In this document: positions 34,766-45,400 of the stretch, one piece after another
How positions within the stretch are numbered: the first letter of the stretch is position 1
Layout: every line of letters starts with the position of its first letter
Assembly (NCBI RefSeq): GCF_018224885.1
Contig: NZ_JAGTXB010000006.1
Location: 248,001 to 312,000, forward strand
Source of the DNA: Chitinophaga hostae
Lineage (GTDB): Bacteria > Bacteroidota > Bacteroidia > Chitinophagales > Chitinophagaceae
Length of the DNA stretch: 64,000 bases
Direction: 5' to 3'
The notes under the pieces: generated by a model
Database searches by the model: none
Seen by the model: only the letters and a program-made list of their open reading frames with translations
What the model was told of the DNA's origin: nothing
Position numbers and translations under genes: made by a program

Positions 34766-34793
34766 AGGGAACAGCGGTATAGGTGAATAAAAA

Positions 34794-34821
34794 AAGCCCC
34801 TGCCGGGATAAGCAGGGGCTT
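34794..34821 (-). terminator. Terminator after DUF1015
   Basis: AAGCCCCTGC pairs with GCAGGGGCTT, with T and A runs on both sides. On the minus strand it follows the DUF1015 stop. Confidence 0.88.
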
Positions 34822-34828
34822 AAAAATA

Positions 34829-36073
34829 TTAAATAATATGTGTAATTAATCCATCTCTCAGCTTAGGCTCAAACCAGGTACTCTTTGGCGGCATCACATT
34901 ACCGCTGTCGGCAATATCAAATAATTGCTGAATAGTAACAGGGTATAGGGCAAATGCTACTTTCATTTCACCGCTGTCTACCCGTTTTACCAGCTCATTC
35001 AGTCCGCGGATGCCTCCTACAAAATCAATCCGTTTGTCGGTCCGCTGGTCTTTAATCCCCAGCAATTTATCGAGTACATTATTCGACAGGATCGTCACGT
35101 CCAGGATCCCGATAGGGTCTGTGGTGTAGGTGCCTTCTTTGGCTACAAGGCGGTACCATTTGCCGTCGAGGTACATGCTGAATTCATGCAGCATAGAAGG
35201 TTGTTGTGGCAGGTGGCCTATTTCTTCCACGGTGAAATCATAGTCCAGTCTTGACAACAGGGCTTCTTTGCTAAGTCCGTTCAGGTCTTTTACCACCCGG
35301 TTATAATCCAGGATAGCCAGCTGACTGGCGGGGAATATGGTGGTAAGGAAATAGTTGACGGGGTTTTCAACAGAGGTAACTTTACCTGCTGCATACAGTT
35401 CTTTTTGCACGAGACTGGCAGAGGCAGCGCGATGGTGGCCATCTGCGATATAGGTGGCCGGTACTTTCTCCGCAAACAGGGAGGTAATATCTGATACGGC
35501 GCCCGGGCTGCTCACCACCCAAACGGTATGTTGGATGCCATCGTCGGCTGTGAAGTCATAGGCCGCCTTATTATGCTCCATCCAATGATCCACCAGCGCG
35601 TTTACTTCCGGTACATCGTTGTAAGCCAGGAATACGTTACCTGTTTGTGCTTTGGTGGCTTTAATGTGGTTGATGCGGTCCAATTCTTTGTCGGGGCGTG
35701 TAAACTCGTGTTTTTTAATAATGCCGTTATTGTAATCGGATATCGACGATGCGCATACGAGCCCGGTTTGTGCGCGGCCGTTCATTATCAGTTTATAGAT
35801 ATAATAGGCAGGCTGGGATTCCTGGAAAAGAATACCTTCCTGTACCATGCGCTGCAGGTTTTCTGCAGCCTTGTCATAAACCTGCTGACTGTGGGTATCG
35901 ATCCCTTCCGGCAGATCAATTTCAGATTTTGAAACATGATAATATGAATACGGGTTGCCGGATGCTGCAATGCGGGCTTCTTCTCCGCTGAGAACATCAT
36001 ATGGGCGTGCCGCTACTTTTGGAGCCAATTCTTCTGTTGGCCTTAATCCGTTGAATGGTCTGATAATAGCCAT
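34829..36073 (-). CDS. DUF1015 family protein
   Basis: 414 residues. MAIIRPFNGLRPTEELAPKVAARPYDVLSGEEAR, then PDKELDRINHIKATKAQTGNVFLAYND and YIADGHHRAASASLVQKEL are the family's signature segments. A late DFVGGIRGLNELVKRVDSGEMKVAFALYPVTIQQLFDIAD is also typical. It occurs next to serine-biosynthesis genes in many Bacteroidota, as here with SerC upstream; a kinase-like or serine-related role has been suggested but is not proven. Confidence 0.9.
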   Translation of the reverse strand: MAIIRPFNGLRPTEELAPKVAARPYDVLSGEEARIAASGNPYSYYHVSKSEIDLPEGIDTHSQQVYDKAAENLQRMVQEGILFQESQPAYYIYKLIMNGRAQTGLVCASSISDYNNGIIKKHEFTRPDKELDRINHIKATKAQTGNVFLAYNDVPEVNALVDHWMEHNKAAYDFTADDGIQHTVWVVSSPGAVSDITSLFAEKVPATYIADGHHRAASASLVQKELYAAGKVTSVENPVNYFLTTIFPASQLAILDYNRVVKDLNGLSKEALLSRLDYDFTVEEIGHLPQQPSMLHEFSMYLDGKWYRLVAKEGTYTTDPIGILDVTILSNNVLDKLLGIKDQRTDKRIDFVGGIRGLNELVKRVDSGEMKVAFALYPVTIQQLFDIADSGNVMPPKSTWFEPKLRDGLITHII

Positions 36074-36082
36074 GATGAATAT

Positions 36083-36195
36083 GAATTACGAATTTAAAAT
36101 TACGAATTACGGATTTGTAGGTAGATAACCCGGATAATATCCGCGTTTACAATCTACATACAAATCCGTAATTCGTAATTTTAAATTCGTAATTC
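36083..36195. repeat. Intergenic inverted repeat, about 113 bp
   Basis: GAATTACGAATTTAAAATTACG at the left is mirrored by CGTAATTTTAAATTCGTAATTC at the right, with CGGATTTGTA / TACAAATCCG inside. It fills the gap between SerC and DUF1015, beginning 9 bases before the DUF1015 start and ending 4 bases after the SerC stop. Confidence 0.9.
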
Positions 36196-36199
36196 TTTT

Positions 36200-37270
36200 T
36201 TAGGCCTTCTTCAGCGAAAAGTATTTCATGGCTTCTACCATTACTTCTACGCTTTCGTAAGGCAGGGCGTTATACATAGATACACGGAATCCGCCAGAGA
36301 GACGGTGTCCCTTGATACCTACAATGTCTTCTTTTTTACAGAATTTCAGGAATTCCTCTTCCATTTCCGGCTTATCCATAATAAAGCAGGCATTCATTTT
36401 ACTACGGTCTTCCTTCACCACGGTACCGCGGAACAGCGGGTTGTGGTCAATTTCGTCGTAAAGCAATGCTGCTTTCTTGTCATTGATCTTTTCAATGGCA
36501 GGAATACCACCCTGCTCTTTCAGCCAGCGGAGGGTAAGCATGGAAATGTAGACTGCAAACACCGGCGGGGTATTCAGCATGGAACCATTTTCAATATGAT
36601 TCCTGTAATCCAGTATTGACGGTATTTTGCGCGATACCTTGCCCAGGATGCTTTTACGTACAGCTACCATGGTAGCGCCGGCAGCGCCCATGTTTTTCTG
36701 CACGCCTGCATAAATCAACGAGTACTTGTTAAAGTCCATGCTGCGGCTCATAATGTCACTGCTCATGTCTGCTACCAGGGGTATGTCGGTAACAGGCGTC
36801 ATATGCCACTGTGAACCATAAATGGTGTTGTTAGTGGTAATGTGCAGATAACTCGCCTGTGGCGGAATGGTAAACTGCTTGGGAATGTGATTGTAGTTGC
36901 TTTCTTTGGAGCTCGCCACAACGTCGGCGAAGCCAAACAATTTTGCTTCTTTGATAGCCTTGTTAGACCATACCCCGGTATCTACATAAGCGGCTGTTTC
37001 ACCGCTCTCCAGCAGGTTTGTCGGCACCTGCATAAACTGCGTGGTGGCCCCGCCATGTAAAAAGAGTACTTCAAAGTCGTCATCAAGCTGCATCAGTTCC
37101 CTCACCAGGTTGCGCGCCTCGTCCATCACCGCTATAAACGGTTGCGTTCTGTGGCCAATTTCCAGTATTGACATTCCCGATCCCTCAAAGTCGATCAGGG
37201 CCTTACTGGCCTTGTACAATACCTCGTTGGGTAATACAGAAGGACCTGCGTTAAAATTATGCACCTTCAT
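36200..37270 (-). CDS. serC: Phosphoserine aminotransferase
   Basis: 356 residues from MKVHNFNAGPSVLP; a longer frame to 37309 lacks homology. PLP enzyme of the class V fold converting 3-phosphohydroxypyruvate to phosphoserine. HGGATTQFMQVPTNLL and the Lys in SLIYAGVQKNMGAAGATMVAVRK near residue 190, plus a late KGHRLSGGFRVSMYNALPYESVEVMVEAM, are clear. Upstream on the minus strand a TATCTTTG -7-like box lies at 37408-37415. Confidence 0.93.
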   Translation of the reverse strand: MKVHNFNAGPSVLPNEVLYKASKALIDFEGSGMSILEIGHRTQPFIAVMDEARNLVRELMQLDDDFEVLFLHGGATTQFMQVPTNLLESGETAAYVDTGVWSNKAIKEAKLFGFADVVASSKESNYNHIPKQFTIPPQASYLHITTNNTIYGSQWHMTPVTDIPLVADMSSDIMSRSMDFNKYSLIYAGVQKNMGAAGATMVAVRKSILGKVSRKIPSILDYRNHIENGSMLNTPPVFAVYISMLTLRWLKEQGGIPAIEKINDKKAALLYDEIDHNPLFRGTVVKEDRSKMNACFIMDKPEMEEEFLKFCKKEDIVGIKGHRLSGGFRVSMYNALPYESVEVMVEAMKYFSLKKA

Positions 37271-37463
37271 GTTGCGATTCAGATTAAATTCAAATTTTGA
37301 TCTTTCCACTTTGTTTTGGTTTTTCTAAGGAAACGGAAAAAAAACGGCACGGGTGTTTTAAAACCTGTAAGGCGCGTGGTGTAGGATAGGCTAAAAGATG
37401 GTATGGGCAAAGATAAAATTTCTTTTCTAATTATTGAGTAATACCGCAAATATTTTAAGCAGT

Positions 37464-38444
37464 TTACTCTTCCCTCACCGGCAGTTTACCTTCCAACCAT
37501 TGCTGTTGCAGCTTTTCAACTTCCTGTAGCTCTTCCGGGCCAAGGGTTGTATGAGTCAGCTCCCGCAGGGAAGGCTGCCCTGCATTGACCCAGGCTGTAT
37601 ACCAGGCGGCGGCTACAGCTGCAATCGCATTTTTCATCCTCCGTTCTACCATGTCGCCCATCGATAGTGAATAAGCTTTCGTATAGTCATCAGCGTAAGT
37701 ACGTACCAATACCCCGTTTCGGTTTTCATAGGCAAAACGACGTCCCGGCGGAAACCGCTCACTGAGCCGCTTTTCGTAACGCAGCACTGTATCTGCTTCC
37801 ATGCCGCTTACCCGGATAATGTCCCAGATAAAGCGGCGCGGCTCCCGGATATACTCCGCCTTTCCCGCCCAGTAATCAAACTCCTGGTCGGCCAGCAACT
37901 CCGGGATCCTGGACTCCCATAACCCATGTATGCCCTGTTGCCCGCTGAACTGCCCGTTGTGATTGGAACAGGCATGCAACGGCACATGCGCATCGGCAAT
38001 ATAATGCCCCAATTCGGCCGACAGCTGTAAAATCCGCTGTTGCTCCTTTTCCCGGAACGCTTTTGTAAGCAGGGCCATCATTTTCTCCAGGTGCCAGGGC
38101 AGCACGCCATTACGGTTCAGCGAATCAGCAGAATACTTTGCCACCGCATCTGCCCACTTACGGGGAATATGATCATAGGGAGGCTGATCAAACAGATCAA
38201 TGTCAATGAAATGCCGGGCTCCCTCCGCAGGCACCGCATAACGGCGCTTGTCAGGATCAGTGGCATGTACGGTAATGTACTCCAGTTGGGGCTTGTACAA
38301 TACCATCATCTCCGGAGGTAAACAAAATACCGCCAGCCGGTTTATCCGCTGGTGCGCAAAAAATCCCCAGGCATGGGCTTCTGCACATGGTAACATCATA
38401 ACAATAAATAATACGGAAATACGTACGTAGTTGTGGGTTAACAT
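37464..38444 (-). CDS. S1/P1-like zinc-dependent nuclease / phospholipase C family protein
   Basis: 326 residues with a signal peptide (cleavage near AHA, then W). The mature N-terminus WGFFAHQRINRLAV supplies the trinuclear-site Trp and His; LGHYIADAHVPLHACSNHNGQFSGQQGIHGLWES (near residues 145-180) supplies the H-D-H and H-x3-E ligands, close to the S1/P1 pattern. RHFIDID adds another Asp/His. Secreted zinc phosphodiesterase acting on nucleic acids or phospholipids; which one is not clear. Confidence 0.78.
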   Translation of the reverse strand: MLTHNYVRISVLFIVMMLPCAEAHAWGFFAHQRINRLAVFCLPPEMMVLYKPQLEYITVHATDPDKRRYAVPAEGARHFIDIDLFDQPPYDHIPRKWADAVAKYSADSLNRNGVLPWHLEKMMALLTKAFREKEQQRILQLSAELGHYIADAHVPLHACSNHNGQFSGQQGIHGLWESRIPELLADQEFDYWAGKAEYIREPRRFIWDIIRVSGMEADTVLRYEKRLSERFPPGRRFAYENRNGVLVRTYADDYTKAYSLSMGDMVERRMKNAIAAVAAAWYTAWVNAGQPSLRELTHTTLGPEELQEVEKLQQQWLEGKLPVREE

Positions 38445-38492
38445 ATCGCTATATTTTTGGGAAGACGAATATAGCCCTTTTGTTTTTTCAAA

Positions 38493-38534
38493 CCGGATGT
38501 ATGCCCGGTTTTTTTCAACCAGGCATACATCCGG
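38493..38534 (-). terminator. Hairpin after DUF502
   Basis: CCGGATGTATGCC (38493-38505) and GGCATACATCCGG (38522-38534) pair perfectly around a T-rich loop. It lies 4 bases beyond the DUF502 stop. Confidence 0.75.
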
Positions 38535-38538
38535 ACAT

Positions 38539-39147
38539 CTAAATATTTGTTACGCCACCGCTTACGGCAAACTTCATGGCCTCGCCGGCAGATACATTGG
38601 TTAACGCCTTCACCCTGTCTTTAGGGACCATAAATACCTTACCGGTAATCGCGTAGGCATGTGGTACATATACTGCCATATAATCTTCCAGTCCCAGGTT
38701 GCTCACGTCAGGCTGTGTAATAAAACCCATCTCCCACACATCTACCCCGTAAACCTGTACCAGTACAGGGTGATCAAACTTTTTCTTCTCGCCTACAAAC
38801 GCATCAAAAACATCTTTGATAGATGTATAGATGTACTTGATAAATGGAGTCCGCTCCAGCAGGTGATCAAACAAATCAAAGATCCTCCCTATTATAAATG
38901 AGGAGCTAAGGTAGCCGACCACTATGATCAGCAGTAATACCAGCGCAAATCCTACCCCCTTATACTTCAGGAAACCAAAAGACGCGCCCTCTGGAATCAG
39001 CTCTTTCGGAATAATATTGTCTATGGTAACAAAGGCCCAGTACAAGGTGAGCGCCGTAATCCCAATGGGTGCCAGTATAAGCAGTCCCTGAAAGAAGTAA
39101 CGCAACAGTCTCGATGCAAATACTTTAAATCTAAGCTTTGGCGACAT
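38539..39147 (-). CDS. DUF502 family membrane protein
   Basis: 202 residues. Two N-terminal helices, a short loop with RTPFIKYIYTSIKDVFDAFVG and a soluble C-terminal domain (GFITQPDVSNLGLEDYMAVYVPHAYAITGKVFMVPKDRVKALTNVSAGEAM). This is the DUF502 family, related to plant LCV-type membrane proteins; function unknown. Divergent from the TetR efflux operon. Confidence 0.87.
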   Translation of the reverse strand: MSPKLRFKVFASRLLRYFFQGLLILAPIGITALTLYWAFVTIDNIIPKELIPEGASFGFLKYKGVGFALVLLLIIVVGYLSSSFIIGRIFDLFDHLLERTPFIKYIYTSIKDVFDAFVGEKKKFDHPVLVQVYGVDVWEMGFITQPDVSNLGLEDYMAVYVPHAYAITGKVFMVPKDRVKALTNVSAGEAMKFAVSGGVTNI

Positions 39148-39238
39148 GGTTCATGATTAGAGCCGCAAATTAGTCAATAAAGCAGAAAGCATAAAGCACC
39201 CCGCCCTTTCCATGTTGCCACATGTAAAAAATAGTTAC

Positions 39239-39268
39239 TGGAAACTTTGGAAGTTTGGAAAGTTTCCA
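39239..39268. promoter_or_regulatory. Inverted repeat, probable TetR operator
   Basis: TGGAAACTTT (39239-39248) and AAAGTTTCCA (39259-39268) are perfect inverted 10-base arms with a 10-base spacer. They cover the -33 region and the space to the -7 box of the TetR gene, an ideal place for autorepression. Confidence 0.7.
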
Positions 39269-39276
39269 TAGTTTTG
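39246..39276 (+). promoter_or_regulatory. Bacteroidota sigma-A promoter of the RND efflux operon
   Basis: TTTG (39246-39249), a spacer of 19 bases, then TAGTTTTG (39269-39276): a full match to TTTG-N19-TAnnTTTG. The start would be near 39283 and the TetR ATG is at 39311. Confidence 0.75.
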
Positions 39277-39310
39277 TCCTGCATAACAACAGGGTTATGC
39301 CGTAAACAAT

Positions 39311-39922
39311 ATGGAAGCACAGGAACGCATTATGGACACGGCTTTCGGCCTTTTTCGTCAGTTTGGTACCCGCTCGATTACCATGGATGACATCGCTGAA
39401 AGAATGGGTATCTCCAAAAAAACACTATACGCCCATTTTACCGACAAGGATGATATGGTCACACAGACCATCAGCCGGTTCATAGAGGTAGTAAACGAGG
39501 AATGCCTGACCGACCGCAGGAAATCCAGGGACGCCATCGAAGAGCTTTTCCTGGTAATGGATATGATCGACCGCCGTTTGCGGAATATGAACCCGGTAAT
39601 TATGCTGGATCTCCAGAAATTTCACTCAAAAGCTTTCCAGGTTTTTGAAGAATACCAGAATAACACACTGGCCACCATGATCCGTGAAAATATGGAAAGA
39701 GGTATCAGCGAAGCAGTGTACCGGCCCGATATTGATATCAATATATTAACACAGTACCGCGTTCACGGGTGTATGCTCTGTTTTGAACCTGAAGTCTTCC
39801 CCGGTACATATGATATGAACAAAGTGCAGAGAGTGTTGCTGGAGAATTTTTTATATGGGGTGGCTTCTTTAAAAGGATACCAGCTTATTGAAGAATATAA
39901 ACAACTATCGCAAAATAAATAA
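39311..39922 (+). CDS. TetR/AcrR family transcriptional regulator
   Basis: 203 residues. HTH in SITMDDIAERMGISKKTLYAHFTDKDDMV (residues 23-51) followed by an all-helical ligand-binding domain with no named subtype. It heads the TolC-adaptor-RND operon (4 bp to the next ATG) and sits on a palindrome overlapping its own promoter, so it likely represses the whole efflux set until a drug or lipid is bound. Confidence 0.9.
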   Translation: MEAQERIMDTAFGLFRQFGTRSITMDDIAERMGISKKTLYAHFTDKDDMVTQTISRFIEVVNEECLTDRRKSRDAIEELFLVMDMIDRRLRNMNPVIMLDLQKFHSKAFQVFEEYQNNTLATMIRENMERGISEAVYRPDIDINILTQYRVHGCMLCFEPEVFPGTYDMNKVQRVLLENFLYGVASLKGYQLIEEYKQLSQNK

Positions 39923-39926
39923 TACT

Positions 39927-41285
39927 ATGTTATCAATCAAAAGGCTCACCAGTATGGCTTTTATGGGGTGGCTGCTATCAGTGGCCACCAACGTCATGGC
40001 CCAACAGCAGGTTACCACCGAGCCGATTAGCCTGTCTGCCCAGGAAGCGGTAGACTATGCACTGGCTAATCAGAGCGCCGTGAAAACCGCGAAACTGGAC
40101 GAACTGATTCAGCTGGCAAAAAATAAAGAAATCAGCGGTATGGCACTACCCTCCATTACCGGCGCCGGCTCTTATCAATACAATCCTATTGTACAGAAGC
40201 AAATGTTCAATGCCAAAAACTTTGGCGCACCCACTGATTCCTTTACTGCCATATCATTCCAGCTTGCACACAATATGCTGGGAGAAGTAAAGCTGACACA
40301 AACCCTCTTTGATCCCAGCGTACTCGTGGCATTACAGGCACGCAAAACCCTGGAAACACTGGTGTCGCAAGGCGTTGCCAAAAGTAAGATCGATGTAAAG
40401 TCAAACGTATATAAGGCCTACTATAACGTACTTTCCGCCAACAAGGCATTGGATATCCTTTCCGAAAATATCACTTCGCTGGAAAAAATTCTCAGCGAAA
40501 CAAAGGAAATTTATAAGAACGGACTGGTCGAAAAATTGGATGTAGACAGGCTGGTAGTGCAATATACCAACCTGCAGACAGAACAAACCAAACTCCGTAA
40601 TCTCGTTGAGCTAGGCACCGCCTCCCTCAAATACCAGATGGGAATGCCGCTTAAACAGGCTATCACGTTAAGGGATACACTCTCTACAGAAAAAATCGTA
40701 GCCGATGTACTCGATATGGATAAATTCGATTACTCGCAACGTATAGAATACCAGTTACTGGAAACACAAAAGAAAGCGAATGAATATGACCTGAAAAGAT
40801 ACAAGCTGAAAGGTCTGCCATCTCTGCAACTGTTTGCATCTACCGGCGCACTCAGAGGCAGCGATAAATTCGATTACTTCCAGGGCCCCATGTGGTATGG
40901 CTACGTAAATACCGGACTTAACCTTTCTCTCCCTATCTTCACCGGTTTCCAGCGTAAACGGCAGGTAGATCAGGCATGGCTCGCCGTAAAGAAAAGCGAG
41001 GTAGCCATCGAAAATGCAAAACTGGGCATCGACCTGGAGAGGGAGCAATCGGCTTCTACTTTCCGGAACAACGTACTTACACTGGAAGCACAGGAAAAAA
41101 ATATGGAACTGGCGAAGGATGTACATCATACCACCCAGATCAAATACAGGGAGGGCGTAGGTTCCAGCCTGGAAATGACAACAGCTGAAAACGATCTGCT
41201 CACTGCACAGAATAATTATTTTACCGCTTTGTTCAATGCCATCGTTGCCAAAATAGATCTGCTGAAATCATACGGCAAACTATAA
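39927..41285 (+). CDS. TolC family outer membrane efflux protein
   Basis: 452 residues from MLSIKRLTSMAFMGWLL; an upstream in-frame start would run into the TetR gene. Signal peptide cleaved near VMAQ. TolC repeats: LSAQEAVDYALANQSAVKTAKLDEL and RIEYQLLETQKKANEYDLKRYKLKGLPSLQLFASTGA, then NLSLPIFTGFQRKRQVDQA. Outer-membrane channel of the RND pump encoded next. Confidence 0.92.
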   Translation: MLSIKRLTSMAFMGWLLSVATNVMAQQQVTTEPISLSAQEAVDYALANQSAVKTAKLDELIQLAKNKEISGMALPSITGAGSYQYNPIVQKQMFNAKNFGAPTDSFTAISFQLAHNMLGEVKLTQTLFDPSVLVALQARKTLETLVSQGVAKSKIDVKSNVYKAYYNVLSANKALDILSENITSLEKILSETKEIYKNGLVEKLDVDRLVVQYTNLQTEQTKLRNLVELGTASLKYQMGMPLKQAITLRDTLSTEKIVADVLDMDKFDYSQRIEYQLLETQKKANEYDLKRYKLKGLPSLQLFASTGALRGSDKFDYFQGPMWYGYVNTGLNLSLPIFTGFQRKRQVDQAWLAVKKSEVAIENAKLGIDLEREQSASTFRNNVLTLEAQEKNMELAKDVHHTTQIKYREGVGSSLEMTTAENDLLTAQNNYFTALFNAIVAKIDLLKSYGKL

Positions 41286-41321
41286 GCTTAATTATTTCAA
41301 TCACCATTCACTACTAATTAT

Positions 41322-42446
41322 ATGACCAAAAGATATTCCTTCCTGATCCCCATCATCACAATTGTACTGGCTGCCTGCGGCGGCGGTGGTGAGAATAAAG
41401 CCGCAAAGCTTCAGCAGCTGAAGCAGGAGAAAGTGAAATATAATGAAGACATTGATAAGAAAATTGCAGCACTCGAAAAAGAAATAGGCGTAAAAGATTC
41501 TGTACAGAAAATGAAAGATGTAACTGTTACAGAAGTAACAGATACTTTATTTGAACATTATATTGATGTGCAAGGCAGTGTAGACGCCCGCGAAAACGTA
41601 AACGTTTCTGCCCGTGTACCAGGCGTTATCACCGGCATCTTCGTAAAAGAAGGACAACAGGTGAGCCAGGGACAAACATTGGCGCAGGTAGATGACCAGG
41701 TGCTGAAAGCAAATATGGCGGAACTGCGCACCCAGATGGAACTGGCCAATACCCTGTTCGAAAAACAAAAAAACCTGTGGTCACAGAAAATAGGATCTGA
41801 AGTACAATACCTCAATGCTAAAAACCAGAAGGAAAGCCTCGAAAGGAAAATGGCAACCCTCCAGGATCAGCAGTCGCAAACCCGCATCATTGCTCCTATC
41901 AGTGGTACCGTGGATGCCGTTATCGCTAAAGTAGGCGACAATACTGCACCCGGCGCTCCGGCATTCCGCGTGGTAAATGCGAATAACCTGAAAATCACCG
42001 CCAACGTTGCAGAAGCCTATGCAGGCCTGCTCAAAACAGGAGATCCGGTAGTGATTTCCTTCCCGGATATTAACCGCGAAATACGCAGCACCATTGGTTT
42101 CGCTTCCAGAACTATTGACCCCCTCAGCCGTACCATCAAAATAGAAGTACCGCTGAAACCAGATGCCGGCCTTCGTCCAAATATGATAGCCCATATCAGG
42201 ATCGTGGATTATACTGCAAAAGATGCAGTGGTGATCCCGGTTAGCGTAATACAATACACCTCCGGTAAACCTTATGTAATTGTAGCACAAAATGCCAATG
42301 GTAAACTGGTTGCACAACGCAAAACCGTTGAATTGGGCCGTACCTATAACGATAGGGCAGAAATAAAGAATGGGTTAGGGAAAGGTGATAAGATTATCAC
42401 TACAGGTTTTCAGGGGCTGAATGATAACGACCTGATTAAATTATAA
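41322..42446 (+). CDS. RND efflux periplasmic adaptor subunit
   Basis: 374 residues, lipoprotein-type start (IVLAACGGGG, Cys near 20). A predicted coiled coil (residues about 25-65), lipoyl half-motifs VNVSARVPGVITGIFVKEGQQVSQGQTLAQVDDQ and RIIAPISGTVDAVIAKVGDN, and beta-barrel/MP domains after 220. It links the RND permease to TolC. Part of the TetR-controlled operon. Confidence 0.92.
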   Translation: MTKRYSFLIPIITIVLAACGGGGENKAAKLQQLKQEKVKYNEDIDKKIAALEKEIGVKDSVQKMKDVTVTEVTDTLFEHYIDVQGSVDARENVNVSARVPGVITGIFVKEGQQVSQGQTLAQVDDQVLKANMAELRTQMELANTLFEKQKNLWSQKIGSEVQYLNAKNQKESLERKMATLQDQQSQTRIIAPISGTVDAVIAKVGDNTAPGAPAFRVVNANNLKITANVAEAYAGLLKTGDPVVISFPDINREIRSTIGFASRTIDPLSRTIKIEVPLKPDAGLRPNMIAHIRIVDYTAKDAVVIPVSVIQYTSGKPYVIVAQNANGKLVAQRKTVELGRTYNDRAEIKNGLGKGDKIITTGFQGLNDNDLIKL

Positions 42447-42475
42447 AGCTCGTTCAAACGGCTAAAACCAAGTGT

Positions 42476-45400
42476 ATGCAAGACAATCTCAATAAAGAAT
42501 TTAAGCCTACCAGCTGGTCCATTGATAATAAGGTGAGCGTTTACGTAGCCACTATTATCATTGCGCTCGCAGGTATCCTTTCCTATATTAATCTGCCGAA
42601 GGAACAGTTTCCGGAGGTGGTGTTCCCGCAGTTCTATATCAATACCATCAATGCCGGTACTTCTCCGGAAGATATGGAAACAACGATCACCAAACCTATC
42701 GAAAAACAGCTGAACGGTATTTCCGGTGTAAAGAAGATCAAAAGTACTTCTATGCAGGATTTCTCCGCTATCACCATCGAGTTCAATGCCAACGAAGACA
42801 TTGAAGCCGCCCGTCAGCAGGTACGCGAAAAAGTGGATGATGCGAAGAAAGATCTGCCAACAAACCTTACCCAGGAACCGCAGATCGTGAAAATAGATGT
42901 GTCGCAGATTCCCATCATGAACGTAAACCTCTCCGGTGACTTCGACCTGCAAACCCTCAAAAAGTATGCAGATGATATGAAAGACCGTATCGAGGCGCTC
43001 AATGAAATTACCCGCGTAGACCTGGTGGGGGAGCTGGAACGCGAGATACAGATCAACGTCGATAAGTACAAAATGGATGCGGCCAAGATCAGTTTCGATG
43101 ATATCATTGGCGCCATACAGGGCGAAAACATTACCATCTCCGGTGGTCTTGTAGCCATGGATGGACAAAAACGTACCCTGAGTGTAAAAGGAGAATACAA
43201 AGACCCCGCAAGAATAGGTAATATCATTGTACGCGGGCAATCCGGTGCCACCGTGTACCTGAGAGACGTTGCCGATGTGGTGGATGGTTTCCTGGAACAG
43301 GAAAGCTATGCCCGCCTTGAAGGTAAAAACGTAATCACACTGAACGTAATCAAACAAAGCGGTAAAAACCTGATCGACGCATCCGATAAGATACAGGCGA
43401 TCACAAAAGATATGCAGGAAAATTATTTTCCTAAAAATCTGAACATTACTATTACCGCAGATCAATCTAAGTCTACCCGCGTAACCTTACATGACCTGAT
43501 CAACACCATTATTATCGGCTTCCTGCTGGTAACCATTATCCTCATGTTCTTCATGGGAGCGGTGAATGCGATCTTTGTGGCGTTGTCAGTACCGATCTCC
43601 ATGTTCATCGCATTTTTGCTGATGCCGATGTATGGCTTTACACTGAACATGATGGTATTGTTTTCCTTCCTGCTGGCATTGGGTATAGTGGTAGATGATG
43701 CCATTGTGGTGATAGAAAACGTACACCGTATTTATAATGAGCGAAAGGATCTGGGTATTGTGAAGGCGGCGAAGATCGCCGCGGGAGAGGTGTTCCTGCC
43801 GGTGTTTTCCGGTACGCTGACGGTGTTGGCGCCTTTTGTTCCGCTGCTCTTCTGGCCTGGTGTAATCGGTAAGTTTATGTTCTACCTGCCGGTAACCCTC
43901 ATTACTACACTCGGTGCTTCCCTGGTAGTGGCCTATATTATTAACCCCGTTTTTGCCGTGGATTTCATGGACCGTCATGAAGGAGAAAATCATCCAAAAC
44001 CAAGGTTTGATAAGAAGTTTGCGATTCTCTCCGGTGTATTTGCCCTCGTGGCATTGATTGGCTATGCCAATGGCAGCGTGGGCGTGGGCAACTTTGTGAT
44101 CTTCCTGTACCTGTTAATCGTACTGGAACGTTTCTGGTTAGGTGGTGTGGCACGCCGCTTCCAGCATAATTTCTGGCCCAAAGTGCAGGAACGATATAAG
44201 CTGATCCTGAAGTGGTGCCTGTTGGGATGGCGTCCTGTATGGATTGTGATCGGTACTTTTGGTTTGCTGATATTTAGTATTGTACTCACGGCTATACGAA
44301 ATCCACAGGTAGTGTTTTTCCCGCAGGCAGATCCGAATTTTATATTTACTTATATAGAACTACCTAACGGTACTGACCAGAAGTATACGGATTCTATCAC
44401 GAAGATTGTGGAAAACCGCATCACCAAAGTGGTAGGAAACAAGAACCCGATTGTAGAATCTATTATCTCCAATGTGGCTAAAGGCGCCGGTGATCCGTCG
44501 CAGATGGACCTTAGCGTACAACCGCAAAAAGGTAAGGTAACCGTTGCGTTCGTGGAATTTGGCGCGAGGAATGGACAGTCAACCGTTCAGTACCTCGACA
44601 AAATCCGTGAAGCAGTAAAAGGAATACCGGGCACCAATATTACGGTAGAGCAGGAGCAGGGCGGCCCGCCAACCGGTAAGCCTGTGAATATAGAAATCAG
44701 CGGCGACAATTTTGATGAGCTGACCAGCACTTCGTTCAGGCTTAAACGTTACCTCGACTCGTTACAGATCGGTGGAGTGGAAGAACTGAAAAGTGATTTT
44801 GAAGCCAATAAACCGGAGATCGTGGTGAACATTGACCGGGAAAGAGCCAATGCAGAAGGCATTTCCACCCGTCAGATCGGGATGACGCTCCGCACAGCCC
44901 TGTTTGGTTTTGAAGCGTCGAAGATCCGTGATGCGAAAGACGAATACAAGATTATGGTACGCCTGGACGAAAATCAGCGTAACAATATCAATAACCTGAT
45001 GAACCTGAACCTGGTGTACAGGGATATGAATATGAACGGCGCTATCCGCCAGGTGCCTTTATCGGCCGTAGCGGATATCCACTACTCCAATACCTATGCA
45101 GGTATCAGGCGTATAGATCAGAAAAGGGTTATTACATTATACTCCAACGTATTGACAGGGTTTAATGCCAACGAGGTGGTGCAGCATATTGAAACATCCC
45201 TGCACGACTTTACCCATCCGGCTTCCGTGGTCATCAAAATGACCGGGGAGCAGGAAGATCAGCAGGAAACGATGAACTTCCTGATGATGGCGATGCTGGG
45301 GGCTTTTGGTTTGATCCTGATGATTATGGTAACCCAGTTTAACTCCATTGGTCGTCCGATGATCATTTTCATGGAAATCCTCTTCAGTATCATCGGGGTG

